Positions 1-7,999 of a stretch of 33,564 bases of DNA are shown one piece after another (position 1 is the first letter of the stretch; each line of letters begins with the position of its first letter). The notes under the pieces are model-generated. The model had not been told where the DNA came from. It searched no databases and saw only the letters and a list, made by a program, of their open reading frames with translations. A program made the position numbers and the translations under genes. The DNA lies in assembly GCF_018682675.1 (NCBI RefSeq), contig NZ_JAFMTR010000076.1, positions 1-33,564 on the forward strand. The letters run 5' to 3'. The stretch comes from Sphingopyxis soli. Lineage in GTDB: Bacteria; Pseudomonadota; Alphaproteobacteria; Sphingomonadales; Sphingomonadaceae.

Positions 1-35
1 CCGGCGCAGCGCCGAAGGAGCCGTCGGACCATGGA

Positions 36-121
36 CCCTGAAACAAGTTCAGGGTGACGATGCTAGAAATGTCGTGCTCGTTCGATTTTAGACCCTCGTC
101 ATTCCGGACTTGATCCGGAAT
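36..121. repeat. Two short hairpin repeats (REP-like)
   Basis: Two small palindromes lie here. The first pairs CCCTGAA (36-42) with TTCAGGG (48-54). The second pairs ATTCCGGA (101-108) with TCCGGAAT (114-121). Both carry the same 16-base tail pattern CAAGTYCRGGRTGACG, at 44-59 on the plus strand and 97-112 on the minus strand. A third member sits at 33322-33345. The stem bases differ between copies but stay paired. They look like members of one dispersed REP-like family; no gene is encoded here. Confidence 0.7.
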
Positions 122-206
122 CCATTTTTCCGGCGCAGCGAGAATGGAGCCCGGATCAAGTCGACCGAGCCACTTGTCTCGTTCGAGGGTGACGAAGAAG
201 GCGTTT

Positions 207-341
207 ATCCTCCCTGTGGCGCAGCCATGGGGAGGAGGACCGCCCGCGAAGCGGGTGGTGGAGGGGCCGCGAAGTCGCGCCATAGCCCCTCCGTCAGCCC
301 TTCGGGCTGCCACCTCCCCATCGCTGCGCGACAGGGAGGAT
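207..341. repeat. 135-bp palindromic element with 29-bp terminal inverted arms
   Basis: The left arm 207-235 and the right arm 313-341 are inverted copies matching at 27 of 29 positions. Between them lie nested hairpins: CCCGC/GCGGG (243-247/251-255), GGAGGGGC/GCCCCTCC (260-267/285-292) and CAGCCC/GGGCTG (295-300/304-309). The 39 bases at 285-323 recur exactly at 33526-33564. This is a large, highly folded, non-coding repeat of the REPIN or MITE kind. Open frames crossing it are only GC-rich read-through. Confidence 0.8.
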
Positions 342-457
342 CTTATGTCCGCAACCGGTCGCAAGTTGCCATCCAACAATAGCGCGAACCTCATTCTTCG
401 TTCGACTTCGGCTTTGCGACCGGATAGAACATAAATAGAACAAATCGGGAGTTTGCC
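342..457. other. Gene-free stretch before the first gene
   Basis: Together with 1-341 this makes a 457-base region without a convincing gene. This part is less GC-rich than the rest of the window. It holds the Shine-Dalgarno sequence GGGAG (447-451) for the gene at 458. I could not find a promoter with good -35 and -10 boxes at proper spacing. Confidence 0.5.
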
Positions 458-952
458 ATGTCCGCCGCCGTCGATGTCTTCTATCGCCATTATGCCAAAT
501 TCGGCCGCTTCATGGGCCTTCGTGAAGCGGGTGGCGCACTATTCAAACTCTACCAACTGACCGCGCCCGACGCGCCGGTGCCGGACGATGTTGCCACGCT
601 TTGCGAAGACTGGTTCGCAGCGCACGCGCATACGGCAGCCGCACCCGGCGACCACGGCTTCGTCCTGCTCCACCGCTGCGGCGAAGATTTCTATTTCCTG
701 CTCGTCTCGGTTTGGCACGGGTCGAACGAGCTGTGGGAGGCGGTCTGGTATCGCCGCGGCGACATGCCCGCCTTCGCGCCCTTCGATCCGGCCTATCCGG
801 GCGAAGCGGGCGCGGCGCGGCCGACCTTCTGCGTCTGGGAACTCGGCATCGTCGCGCACGAGGCACTGGCCTGGGGCCGCTACCTCGCTTCGTCCCGCGG
901 CGACACGGATCTTGCGGACTGGCGCGCCGACATATTCGATGGCCCCGTCTAG
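458..952 (+). CDS. Conserved-looking hypothetical protein, 164 aa
   Basis: I do not recognise this 164-residue protein. It has no signal peptide or membrane segment and should be cytoplasmic. It is rich in Trp, Tyr and Phe, with a notable stretch around residues 85-100 (VWHGSNELWEAVW) that looks like a packed core or ligand pocket. Start at ATG 458 is supported by GGGAG six bases upstream and by coding bias from the first codon. It stands alone: the next gene starts 83 bp downstream on the same strand with its own Shine-Dalgarno sequence. The function is unknown; confidence refers to its being a real gene. Confidence 0.75.
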   Translation: MSAAVDVFYRHYAKFGRFMGLREAGGALFKLYQLTAPDAPVPDDVATLCEDWFAAHAHTAAAPGDHGFVLLHRCGEDFYFLLVSVWHGSNELWEAVWYRRGDMPAFAPFDPAYPGEAGAARPTFCVWELGIVAHEALAWGRYLASSRGDTDLADWRADIFDGPV

Positions 953-1035
953 CTGTCGTTCCGGTACAATATCGCCTTGCGTTTCCGCCCTATACGCCCG
1001 CATCTGCGCAGCGGGGACAGTAAGGGGGGCAGGGG

Positions 1036-3036
1036 ATGGCGGCACCGTTCAATTTCGGGCAACTCACATTCCTGAAGGCGCTGACCGAGGCGCTGTTCCA
1101 CGGCGCCGAGATGAAGATCACGGCCGATCAGGTCGTGGCCAACATCGCCACCCTGTTCGGCAAGGTCGGGGGCACCAAGCTCGACGAGATCCGCCTCTCG
1201 CTCACCGGGACCGAGATCGTGCTGGGGCCGATGTTCGCCGAGGCCAGCGTCGCGACGCGCGCCGAACGGATCCGGAACCGGCTGCAGAACAGCCAGATCG
1301 ACCTGTTCCAGGACATGGCGCGGCTGCGCGGCATCATCTACGCCTGCTATTACGGCCACTGGATGCCGGGCGATCAGGACGCCAACGCGAACAATCCGGT
1401 GCACAAGCAGATCGGCTTCACCCTGCCCAAGCATCGGGTGCGCGGGCCGGGAGAACTGGCGATCACGCGCGTCGACGGGCGCGAGATCGACGATGCCCAT
1501 ATATTGGACGCCGCGACGCTCGCCGACGAATATGACGTCGTCGTTGTCGGATCGGGCGCGGGCGGGGCGGTCGCCGCCTATCATGTCGCGGCCCGGGGCT
1601 ATAAGGTGCTGATCGTCGAGGCGGGGCCCTTCTACCCCTCGCCGCGGATCGATCACCACGAACTCGACATGGTGGCGAACCTGTTCAAGCATGGCGCGCT
1701 CCAGACCTCGACCGACCGCGATTTCGTCGTCTTTCAGGGGCGCTGCGTCGGCGGATCGTCGACGATCAACAACGGCATCTGCCTGCGCGTCAACGAACCC
1801 GGGCGCACGCATCCCGACGCGGTCGATATCCTTGCCAAATGGGCGAGCATCGGCGCGCCGGTCGATAAGGCGGCCTTTCATGCCAGCTATGATGCGATCG
1901 CCGCGCGCCTCGGCATCGGCATGGCCGAGCCGCGCAGCGGGCGGCACAATGGGCCGCATCTGACGAACGGCTGGCGCGCCTATGCCGCCGCCTCGACGGA
2001 ACCCGGCGAGAAGCGCGCGGTCGCCGACTGGTTCGCGAAGAATTTCGGGCCGCCGAACACGCCCAATGCCTGCGCCTATTGCGGCTATTGCAATGCGGGC
2101 TGCCCCTATGGGCGGCGGATGGGGATGGCGCAGACCTATCTGCCCGACGCGTGCCGCGACCATGACGCGCGCATCCTGCCGGGGACCAAGGCCGAGCGCA
2201 TCGTCTGGCAGACGAGCATCGACGGACGCCGCGAGGCCGAGGCGGTGAAGCTCATCCTGCCCGACGGGTCCGAACGGCTCGTCCGCACGCGCGTCGGGGT
2301 GGTCGTCGCGGCGGGGACGATCGCCTCGTCGAAATTCCTCGATCGCAGCGACATCGGCGGCACCGGTTATCAGGTCTCGCTCAACATCGCGTCGCCCGTC
2401 GTCGCGCTGATGCCGCCGGGCGTCGGCGGCAATGCGTGGGACGAGGACCAGATGACGAGCTATGTCGACTGCGGCGACTTCCTGCTTGAAAGCCATTTCC
2501 AGCCGCCGATGGCGATGGCGTCGCTGATGCCCGGCTGGTTCGCCGATCATGCGGCGCGGATGAAGAATTTCGGCCGCGTCCATTCGGCAGGCATCCTGTT
2601 TCCCGCCGACCGGCGCGGCCAGGTGAAGGACGGCAAGCTCAGGTTCAAGCTGGACAATGACGAAGACCTGCCGCTGCTCCGCCGCGCGATGGCGACGCTG
2701 ACCAAGGTGCATTTCGCCGCGGGGGCGCTCGAATGCTATCCGGCGCTCACCAAAGGCCAGGTGGTGACGCCCGGCATGGACATCGACGATTTCTTCGAGG
2801 ATGCGATCCGGGAAGCCGACGATGCGACGCTGTCGAGCAGCCATCCGCACGGCGGCAACGCGATCAACGAAGACCCGCAATATGGCGTCGTCGACCCCGA
2901 ATGCCGCGTCCACGGCACGACCAATGTGCTGGTGACCGACGCCAGCGTCTTTCCGACCTGCATCCGCGTCAACGCGCAATGGACGACGATGGCGATGGCG
3001 CATTATGCGACCGCGCGGAGCGATCCCTTTCGCTGA
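1036..3036 (+). CDS. GMC-family FAD-dependent oxidoreductase with a four-cysteine cluster motif
   Basis: A 666-residue flavoprotein, probably oxidising an alcohol or sugar. A helical N-terminal region (about 1-160) precedes the FAD-binding Rossmann motif GSGAGG (172-177) and the GMC N-domain. The C-terminal GMC domain carries the typical SSSHPHGG segment and a final N-x-Q-W region near the active site, which supplies the His/Asn pair in this family. Cysteines 346, 349, 352 and 356 form C-x2-C-x2-C-x3-C-P. The overall plan resembles long-chain alcohol oxidases and the Fe-S-containing sugar dehydrogenases more than cholesterol or choline oxidases. No signal peptide is seen. ATG 1036 follows AGGGG directly, with a run of G at 1024-1028 as the likely Shine-Dalgarno. 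Substrate is unknown. Confidence 0.9.
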   Translation: MAAPFNFGQLTFLKALTEALFHGAEMKITADQVVANIATLFGKVGGTKLDEIRLSLTGTEIVLGPMFAEASVATRAERIRNRLQNSQIDLFQDMARLRGIIYACYYGHWMPGDQDANANNPVHKQIGFTLPKHRVRGPGELAITRVDGREIDDAHILDAATLADEYDVVVVGSGAGGAVAAYHVAARGYKVLIVEAGPFYPSPRIDHHELDMVANLFKHGALQTSTDRDFVVFQGRCVGGSSTINNGICLRVNEPGRTHPDAVDILAKWASIGAPVDKAAFHASYDAIAARLGIGMAEPRSGRHNGPHLTNGWRAYAAASTEPGEKRAVADWFAKNFGPPNTPNACAYCGYCNAGCPYGRRMGMAQTYLPDACRDHDARILPGTKAERIVWQTSIDGRREAEAVKLILPDGSERLVRTRVGVVVAAGTIASSKFLDRSDIGGTGYQVSLNIASPVVALMPPGVGGNAWDEDQMTSYVDCGDFLLESHFQPPMAMASLMPGWFADHAARMKNFGRVHSAGILFPADRRGQVKDGKLRFKLDNDEDLPLLRRAMATLTKVHFAAGALECYPALTKGQVVTPGMDIDDFFEDAIREADDATLSSSHPHGGNAINEDPQYGVVDPECRVHGTTNVLVTDASVFPTCIRVNAQWTTMAMAHYATARSDPFR

Positions 3037-3041
3037 GGCGA

Positions 3042-3126
3042 CCTCACACTATCCGTTCGTGTCGAGCGATGTCGACACACCGTGAGGCCATGCGCCAACG
3101 ATAGGCATCTCGACTTCGCTCGATGC
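3042..3126. repeat. Nested inverted repeats between the GMC gene and trhO
   Basis: CCTCAC (3042-3047) pairs with GTGAGG (3082-3087), enclosing GTGTCGA (3059-3065) paired with TCGACAC (3072-3078). A second hairpin pairs GCATC (3105-3109) with GATGC (3122-3126) around a CTCGACTTCGCTC core. The two share the TCGA-centred core and look like diverged copies of one dispersed repeat. They could act as a terminator for the GMC gene, but no U-tract follows. Confidence 0.55.
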
Positions 3127-3149
3127 GAGCGGGTAAGGGGAGCGCCGCC

Positions 3150-3878
3150 ATGACCTTCACCGTCGCCGCCCTCTATCGTTTCGCGCCGTTCGACGATCCC
3201 GCCGCGCTGCGCCAGCCGCTGCTCGACCTTTGCGCCGCGCGGGGGGTGAAGGGCACGCTGCTGCTCGCGCGCGAGGGCGTCAACGGCACGATCGCGGGCA
3301 GCGAAGCCGGAATCGCGGCGGTGGTCGCGCATATCCGTGCGTTGCCCGGTTGCGCCGACCTCGACGTCAAATATTCGGCCGCCGCGGCGATGCCCTTCCA
3401 GCGGCTGAAGGTGCGGCTGAAGAAGGAAATCGTGACCATGAAAGTGCCGGGGGTCGACCCCGCGCGCGACGCCGGAACCTATATCGACCCGGCTGACTGG
3501 AACGCGGTTGTCGACGATCCGGGCACGGTGGTGATCGACACGCGCAACGCGTTCGAGGTCGGCTATGGCAGCTTCGACGGCGCGATCGATCCGGGGACGA
3601 AAAGTTTCGGCGACTTCCCCGACTGGTGGCGCGCCAACGCCGGGCGTTTCGCGGGCAAGCGCATCGCGATGTTCTGCACCGGCGGCATCCGCTGCGAGAA
3701 ATCGACCGCTTTCCTGCGCAGCGAAGGCGTCGAGGACGTCGCGCATCTGAAAGGCGGCATCCTCGCCTATCTCGAGCAGGTGCCCGAAGCCGACAGCCGC
3801 TGGCACGGCAGTTGCTTCGTCTTCGACGAGCGCGTCAGCGTCGGGCACGGCCTCGTCGAGGTCGGCGAGAAGGACTGA
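3150..3878 (+). CDS. trhO: tRNA uridine(34) hydroxylase TrhO, rhodanese-domain (YceA family)
   Basis: Predicted oxygen-dependent hydroxylase that makes 5-hydroxyuridine at the wobble position of certain tRNAs. The 242-residue protein has an acylphosphatase-like N-terminal domain (about 1-95, with EGVNGT) followed by a rhodanese domain (about 115-235). The active-site loop is [10 protein letters not shown], with catalytic Cys176 and a second Cys182. It stops soon after the rhodanese domain and lacks the cysteine-rich C-terminal tail of longer homologues (about 350 residues in E. coli). I chose ATG 3150 over an upstream in-frame ATG at 3123 because AAGGGG (3135-3140) sits nine bases before it and the family begins here. 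Its stop codon directly abuts the stop of the convergent next gene. Confidence 0.88.
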   Translation: MTFTVAALYRFAPFDDPAALRQPLLDLCAARGVKGTLLLAREGVNGTIAGSEAGIAAVVAHIRALPGCADLDVKYSAAAAMPFQRLKVRLKKEIVTMKVPGVDPARDAGTYIDPADWNAVVDDPGTVVIDTRNAFEVGYGSFDGAIDPGTKSFGDFPDWWRANAGRFAGKRIAMFCTGGIRCEKSTAFLRSEGVEDVAHLKGGILAYLEQVPEADSRWHGSCFVFDERVSVGHGLVEVGEKD

Positions 3879-5189
3879 TCACCCCACCGTCAGCGTATAG
3901 GTCACGCGGTAGTCGCTGGCGTCGCCGTCCAGCGTCCGGGTGAAGGTGCCGGGCGTCGAACCCAGGTCGACGGTGCCGATATTGTCGCTGCCGCCGATGT
4001 CGTCGAATTCGCGCAGCTGAAAGCTCACCGGCTGTTCGAAGGTGAAATTCCGGTCGACGACCCAGCTCTCGCCCTTCTTGATCGAGAAAATCTCGCGCGA
4101 CCCCTCGGGGAAACGCTCGCCGGTGTTGAAGCGCAGGAACAGCTGGTCGGGCAGGCCGAGCCCGAGCCGCCCGGTCAGCTTCACCGCCTCGACGCGGATG
4201 TTCGAGAGCGTGTATTTCTTTGTCGCCGGAAGCGCCGCCGTCACCGCGGGCTTGGCGGCGACCGGCGCGGCCCCGGGATTTTTCGCGAGGCGCGCGACGC
4301 TCTCGCCCGCCTGCGCCGCATATTTGCCCGAAGGAAATTCGGCGAGATAGGCCTTGAACGCGCTGGCGCTGTTCTCGGCGACCGCGCCCTTCCACAGCAG
4401 CTCTTCGAGCGCGGCGCGATTGCCCGTCGGTGCCTGACCCGCGCGCGGCACGAGATAGAAGGGCGTGCCGGTAATGCTGGCGCTGACGAACGGCCGCTGC
4501 TGGCCGCCGGTCGCCGCCAGCACATCGTCGCGGATCGCGCCGCCGAGCAATTGCACCGGCAGGTCGGGCTGCGGCAGGCGCTTCGCGAGCGAAGTCGCGA
4601 AGGGCGAGTTGCCGGTGGTGCCGTCGGCGGCGAGCTGGCCCGGCGCGGCGGCGAAGATCACCAGCACATCGTCGGCCTCGACGCCGGCGAGCCCGGCCTG
4701 CACCGCGCGCGTTCCCGATTTCCATGTGCGCCCGAAGGGATTGTTGCGGCACGAATCGAGGATGACCAGGCGGATCCGCGCGCCCGACACCGCTTCCATC
4801 ATCCGGTCGAGGTTGATCGCCTCATAGGGCAGGTCGAGGTCGGATTTGAGCTGCGCGTCGGTCGGGATCAGCCAGTTCTTGCCCTGCGCCTCTATCCCGT
4901 GCCCGGCATAATAGACCATCGCGATCTCGGCCCCTTCGGCCTTGGTGCGAAAGTCGCGCATCACTTTCTGAAAATCGTTGACCGAGAGATTGGCGGCGAC
5001 GGTTACGTCGTCGAACCCCGCCTGCTTCGCCGACGCCGCGACCAGTTTGATGTCGTTCGGCGGGTTCGCGAGGCGGCTGGTGTTCGCATAATTGGCGTTG
5101 CCGATGACCAGCGCGACCTTGCGCGCCTCGGCGCCGGTCGGCGCGACCAGAAAGGCGGCGGAGAGAATGAAGAGCCACAAACGGATCAT
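3879..5189 (-). CDS. Secreted caspase-family (C14-like) protein with C-terminal beta domain
   Basis: A 436-residue protein with a Sec signal peptide (about 1-22, ending AEA). A caspase-like domain (about 24-240) carries the catalytic dyad, His97 in YYAGHGIE and Cys147 in LDSCRNNPF. A short helical repeat with the pattern AYLAEFPSGKYAAQA (about 260-300) follows, then an Ala/Pro linker and a beta-rich C-terminal region (about 326-436) that may be C2-like. It is likely a periplasmic or surface cysteine peptidase cleaving after Arg or Lys, as other bacterial metacaspase-like proteins do; its substrate is unknown. It is transcribed alone and converges on trhO with no spacer, the two stops forming TGATCA. 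Confidence 0.85.
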   Translation of the reverse strand: MIRLWLFILSAAFLVAPTGAEARKVALVIGNANYANTSRLANPPNDIKLVAASAKQAGFDDVTVAANLSVNDFQKVMRDFRTKAEGAEIAMVYYAGHGIEAQGKNWLIPTDAQLKSDLDLPYEAINLDRMMEAVSGARIRLVILDSCRNNPFGRTWKSGTRAVQAGLAGVEADDVLVIFAAAPGQLAADGTTGNSPFATSLAKRLPQPDLPVQLLGGAIRDDVLAATGGQQRPFVSASITGTPFYLVPRAGQAPTGNRAALEELLWKGAVAENSASAFKAYLAEFPSGKYAAQAGESVARLAKNPGAAPVAAKPAVTAALPATKKYTLSNIRVEAVKLTGRLGLGLPDQLFLRFNTGERFPEGSREIFSIKKGESWVVDRNFTFEQPVSFQLREFDDIGGSDNIGTVDLGSTPGTFTRTLDGDASDYRVTYTLTVG

Positions 5190-5204
5190 CGCGCTATCCT
5201 CCCG

Positions 5205-5831
5205 TCACGATGCGACGCGCGCGGCGCCATATTCGACCCAGCCGAAGGGGCGGGGGGTCCCCGGCATATAGGCTGCACCCTGCCGGTCCACCGAAAAGCC
5301 GGCCTTTTCATACGCCTGCGATATCGGGCGGGTCAGGTGGCAATTGCCGCCGATGCGCTTCCATACCGGCTCGATCCGCCGCTGCCATTTGGCGACGCCC
5401 GCGTCGGGCGCGCCGCCATGCTCCAGGAACAGCGCGGTTCCGCCAGGCTTCAACACGCGGCGGATTTCGCCGAGCACCGCCGCCTGATCGACGACCGAAC
5501 AGAGGGTGAAGGTCGACACCACCGTGTCGAAACGCCCGCTCTCGAACGGCATCGCTTCGCCGACGCCGCCCCGGATATCGGCCTCCATCCCGCGCGCCGC
5601 CGCCGCCGCGCGGCTCATCGCGAGCAGCTCGGGCGAGGGATCGAGCCCGGTGAAGCTCGTCACCCGTGCGGGCTGGTAAAATTCCATGTTGATCCCGCCG
5701 CCGCAGCCAAGCTCCAGCACATCGCCCTGCGCGTACGGCACGATCTTGCTCCGCGCCTTCATGATCTGCCCCTGCGAGCAGGCGCATTTGATCAGCCGCG
5801 GCACCCCATGACGTTCCCACCAGCTATTCAT
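5205..5831 (-). CDS. Class I SAM-dependent methyltransferase
   Basis: A 208-residue methyltransferase of the Methyltransf_11/UbiE-like type. The SAM-binding motif I VLELGCGGG is at 38-46, the acidic loop FTGLDPS follows at about 60, and the motif containing VSTFTLCSV and the later RVLKPGG stretch are intact. The N-terminus has a C-x-C (CACSQG, about 16-21), common in small-molecule methyltransferases of this group. ATG 5831 was chosen over a longer frame because it overlaps the stop of the upstream gene by eight bases (5824-5831), implying translational coupling. The acceptor is unknown; a lipid or quinone-like substrate is possible given the membrane partner. Confidence 0.85.
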   Translation of the reverse strand: MNSWWERHGVPRLIKCACSQGQIMKARSKIVPYAQGDVLELGCGGGINMEFYQPARVTSFTGLDPSPELLAMSRAAAAARGMEADIRGGVGEAMPFESGRFDTVVSTFTLCSVVDQAAVLGEIRRVLKPGGTALFLEHGGAPDAGVAKWQRRIEPVWKRIGGNCHLTRPISQAYEKAGFSVDRQGAAYMPGTPRPFGWVEYGAARVAS

Positions 5832-6834
5832 GGTTCTTCTCCCGGGCGATCCGGCCAGCGACGATGGCGAGCACATTATTCTGGATGTCGCCCAAAATCA
5901 TCTCCCCCCACATCGCCGCATAGGCGTTGAGCGGCGTCGTGGCGCGATAGCGCGTCCACAACCGGATTTTCGTCCCGCCGTCTTGCGTGGGAATCAGGTC
6001 ATAACCCCCACTCTCGATCCACAGATGGCGGCCGTGCGGGTCGATATGTTCGTCCGTCCGCAGGCGGATCGACGCGTCGGGAAATGAAAAACGCCATTGC
6101 AGCGCGCGATCGGGCTGCCAGCGCGTGACGATTTCCCGGAACCGGACCCCGCCCTGCCATTCTGCGTCGCGGACGGCACCTTCGCCCCGGCCGGTCAGCT
6201 TGGCGCCGGTTGGGCGGGGCAGGCCAAGCAGGCTCTGACTGACCGTCCAGACACCTTCAGCCGCGTCGATGTCGGGAATTGCGAGCAATTGGGGCCAGAC
6301 CGCTTCGGGCGGCGCCGCGACGCTGATTTCGCGAACGACGTGATAGCGAGCGGTCGGCGGCGCGACATGCTGATCGACGACCAAGGAAAGCAGCGGCAAC
6401 AGCAAGAGCGCATTCGCACGAAAGATGCTGGAATCCACGCCATTGCTCTGTTTGCGATACTGATAGACCGGCCAGACGCCCAGCATTCCGAATAGAAGCC
6501 AAAGCGGCAACAGCATCAGGATGCAGACGATTCCTTCGCGAAATGCAACGGCGCCGATGACGGCGACGCCCACGCTCAACCAGACGGGCACGAGGGCGAA
6601 GGTGGAGCGCGGCCAGTTGCGTCCCATGCTGCCCACCCATGCGACGAAGGCCGACAGTGCGGCGGGCAGGATGACGAGAACCGTGTAGCCGATGGCCCCG
6701 GCGGTGCCCGCGGCGGCGGCGGTATAGGAACCGACGGCGACCGCGAAGGCAATCGCCAATGCGGTTATCAGCACCCAGCGGCCGGGCCGCCTGCCCGCTC
6801 TCTCTCGCTGCCCGGATGAAATGTCCTTTTCCAT
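5824..6834 (-). CDS. Membrane-anchored SRPBCC (polyketide cyclase-like) protein
   Basis: A 336-residue protein with about four predicted membrane helices in residues 20-150 followed by a soluble SRPBCC/START-like domain (about 165-330). The soluble part begins HVVREISVAAPPEAVW, the usual opening of this fold, and includes the downstream beta-strand pattern ending in DIQNNVLAI. Such domains bind hydrophobic ligands in a deep pocket. The gene overlaps the methyltransferase downstream by eight bases, so the pair probably acts together. Its base composition appears somewhat less GC-rich than its neighbours (by eye). ATG 6834 is preceded by AGGGGGAGC, an excellent Shine-Dalgarno. Function beyond ligand binding is not predictable. 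Confidence 0.75.
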   Translation of the reverse strand: MEKDISSGQRERAGRRPGRWVLITALAIAFAVAVGSYTAAAAGTAGAIGYTVLVILPAALSAFVAWVGSMGRNWPRSTFALVPVWLSVGVAVIGAVAFREGIVCILMLLPLWLLFGMLGVWPVYQYRKQSNGVDSSIFRANALLLLPLLSLVVDQHVAPPTARYHVVREISVAAPPEAVWPQLLAIPDIDAAEGVWTVSQSLLGLPRPTGAKLTGRGEGAVRDAEWQGGVRFREIVTRWQPDRALQWRFSFPDASIRLRTDEHIDPHGRHLWIESGGYDLIPTQDGGTKIRLWTRYRATTPLNAYAAMWGEMILGDIQNNVLAIVAGRIAREKNHE

Positions 6835-6933
6835 GCTCCCCCTTGGCGCGGAAACTGACCCTTGCTAGCGCGGTTGGCAACACCCATCTGTGCGATCCCG
6901 CACAGGATTCGCCTCCGGACCCGAAAGACGATC

Positions 6934-7899
6934 ATGCCCGCCACGCACCACACCAAAATGCTCATTCTCGGCTCCGGCCCCGCCGGCCTGTCGGCCGCCA
7001 TCTATGCGGCGCGCGCGGGGATGAAGCCGATCGTCGTGCAGGGGCTGCAGCCCGGCGGCCAGCTGACGATCACCACCGACGTCGAGAACTATCCGGGCTT
7101 TGCCGAAGTGATCCAGGGCCCATGGCTGATGGAGCAGATGACCGCGCAGGCGACGCATGTCGGGACAGCCATGATCTGGGACACGATCGTCGACGTCGAC
7201 CTGTCGCAGCGTCCGTTCAGGCTGACCGGCGACGGCGGCGATATCTATCTCGCGGAAACGCTCGTGATCGCGACCGGCGCGCAGGCGAAATGGCTGGGCG
7301 CCCCCGGCGAGCAGGAACTCGGCGGCAAGGGCGTCTCGGCCTGCGCGACGTGCGACGGCTTCTTCTATCGCGGCAAGAAGGTCGTCGTCATCGGCGGCGG
7401 CAACACCGCGGTCGAGGAAGCCCTTTATCTCACCAACCACAGCGACGACGTGACCCTGATCCACCGCCGCGACCACCTTCGCGCCGAGAAGATCCTGCAG
7501 GATCGCCTGTTCGCGAACCCGAAGATCAAGGTGCTGTGGAACAAGCGCGTCGACCGCTTTGTTTCGGGCGAGGGGGTGTCGGGTCTGGTCGGCGTCGACC
7601 TGATCGACACCGTCACCGGCGCGGCGAGCCACGAACCGACCGACGGCGGCTTCGTCGCGATCGGCCACAGCCCCTCGACCGAGCTGTTCAAGGGCAAGCT
7701 GCCGCTCGACGACGACGGCTATCTGCAGGTGACGCCCGGCACGTCGCTGACCTCGATCCCCGGGGTCTTCGCCGCGGGCGACGTCACCGACAAGGTCTAT
7801 CGTCAGGCGGTGACCGCCGCGGGCATGGGCTGCATGGCGGCGCTCGACGCCGAACGGTTTTTGGCCGAGGCCGAGTATCACGCGATGGTGGAGGCATAG
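6934..7899 (+). CDS. trxB: Thioredoxin-disulfide reductase
   Basis: NADPH- and FAD-dependent enzyme that reduces oxidised thioredoxin in the cytoplasm. The 321 residues equal the E. coli TrxB length. Visible motifs are the FAD-binding GSGPAGLSAA (13-22), the redox-active CATC (Cys137, Cys140) in ACATCDGFF, the NADPH-binding GGGNTAVEEA (about 154-163) and the C-terminal FAD motif GVFAAGDV. An in-frame upstream start at 6862 would add 24 residues rich in Arg that do not fit the family, so ATG 6934 is preferred although its Shine-Dalgarno is weak. Divergent from the SRPBCC gene with 99 bp between the starts. Confidence 0.95.
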   Translation: MPATHHTKMLILGSGPAGLSAAIYAARAGMKPIVVQGLQPGGQLTITTDVENYPGFAEVIQGPWLMEQMTAQATHVGTAMIWDTIVDVDLSQRPFRLTGDGGDIYLAETLVIATGAQAKWLGAPGEQELGGKGVSACATCDGFFYRGKKVVVIGGGNTAVEEALYLTNHSDDVTLIHRRDHLRAEKILQDRLFANPKIKVLWNKRVDRFVSGEGVSGLVGVDLIDTVTGAASHEPTDGGFVAIGHSPSTELFKGKLPLDDDGYLQVTPGTSLTSIPGVFAAGDVTDKVYRQAVTAAGMGCMAALDAERFLAEAEYHAMVEA

Positions 7900-7943
7900 G
7901 CCGCGCGGCGGGTAACGACCGGTTGTGGACATTGACGGAATAG

Positions 7944-7965
7944 CTCTCTCCCCCGAAGGAGAGAG
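7944..7965. terminator. Hairpin between convergent trxB and hydrolase gene
   Basis: CTCTCTCC (7944-7951) pairs perfectly with GGAGAGAG (7958-7965) across a six-base loop. It lies 44 bp after the trxB stop and 34 bp from the stop of the convergent gene, where a shared terminator is expected. There is no long U-tract (GGCGTTTGG on the plus side), so it may also be a member of a dispersed repeat. Confidence 0.55.
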
Positions 7966-7999
7966 GGCGTTTGGTCCGCTCCCCAACCCGACGCTGCCG

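Noticed and set aside
110..434. Two short open frames at the left end
   Set aside because: They run through palindromic repeats, have no Shine-Dalgarno sequence and their translations are low-complexity.
949..3003. Long open frame of 684 codons on the minus strand opposite the GMC gene
   Set aside because: Its translation is Arg/His/Asp-rich with no recognisable motif, and the plus strand encodes a complete GMC enzyme. Such shadows are usual in GC-rich DNA.
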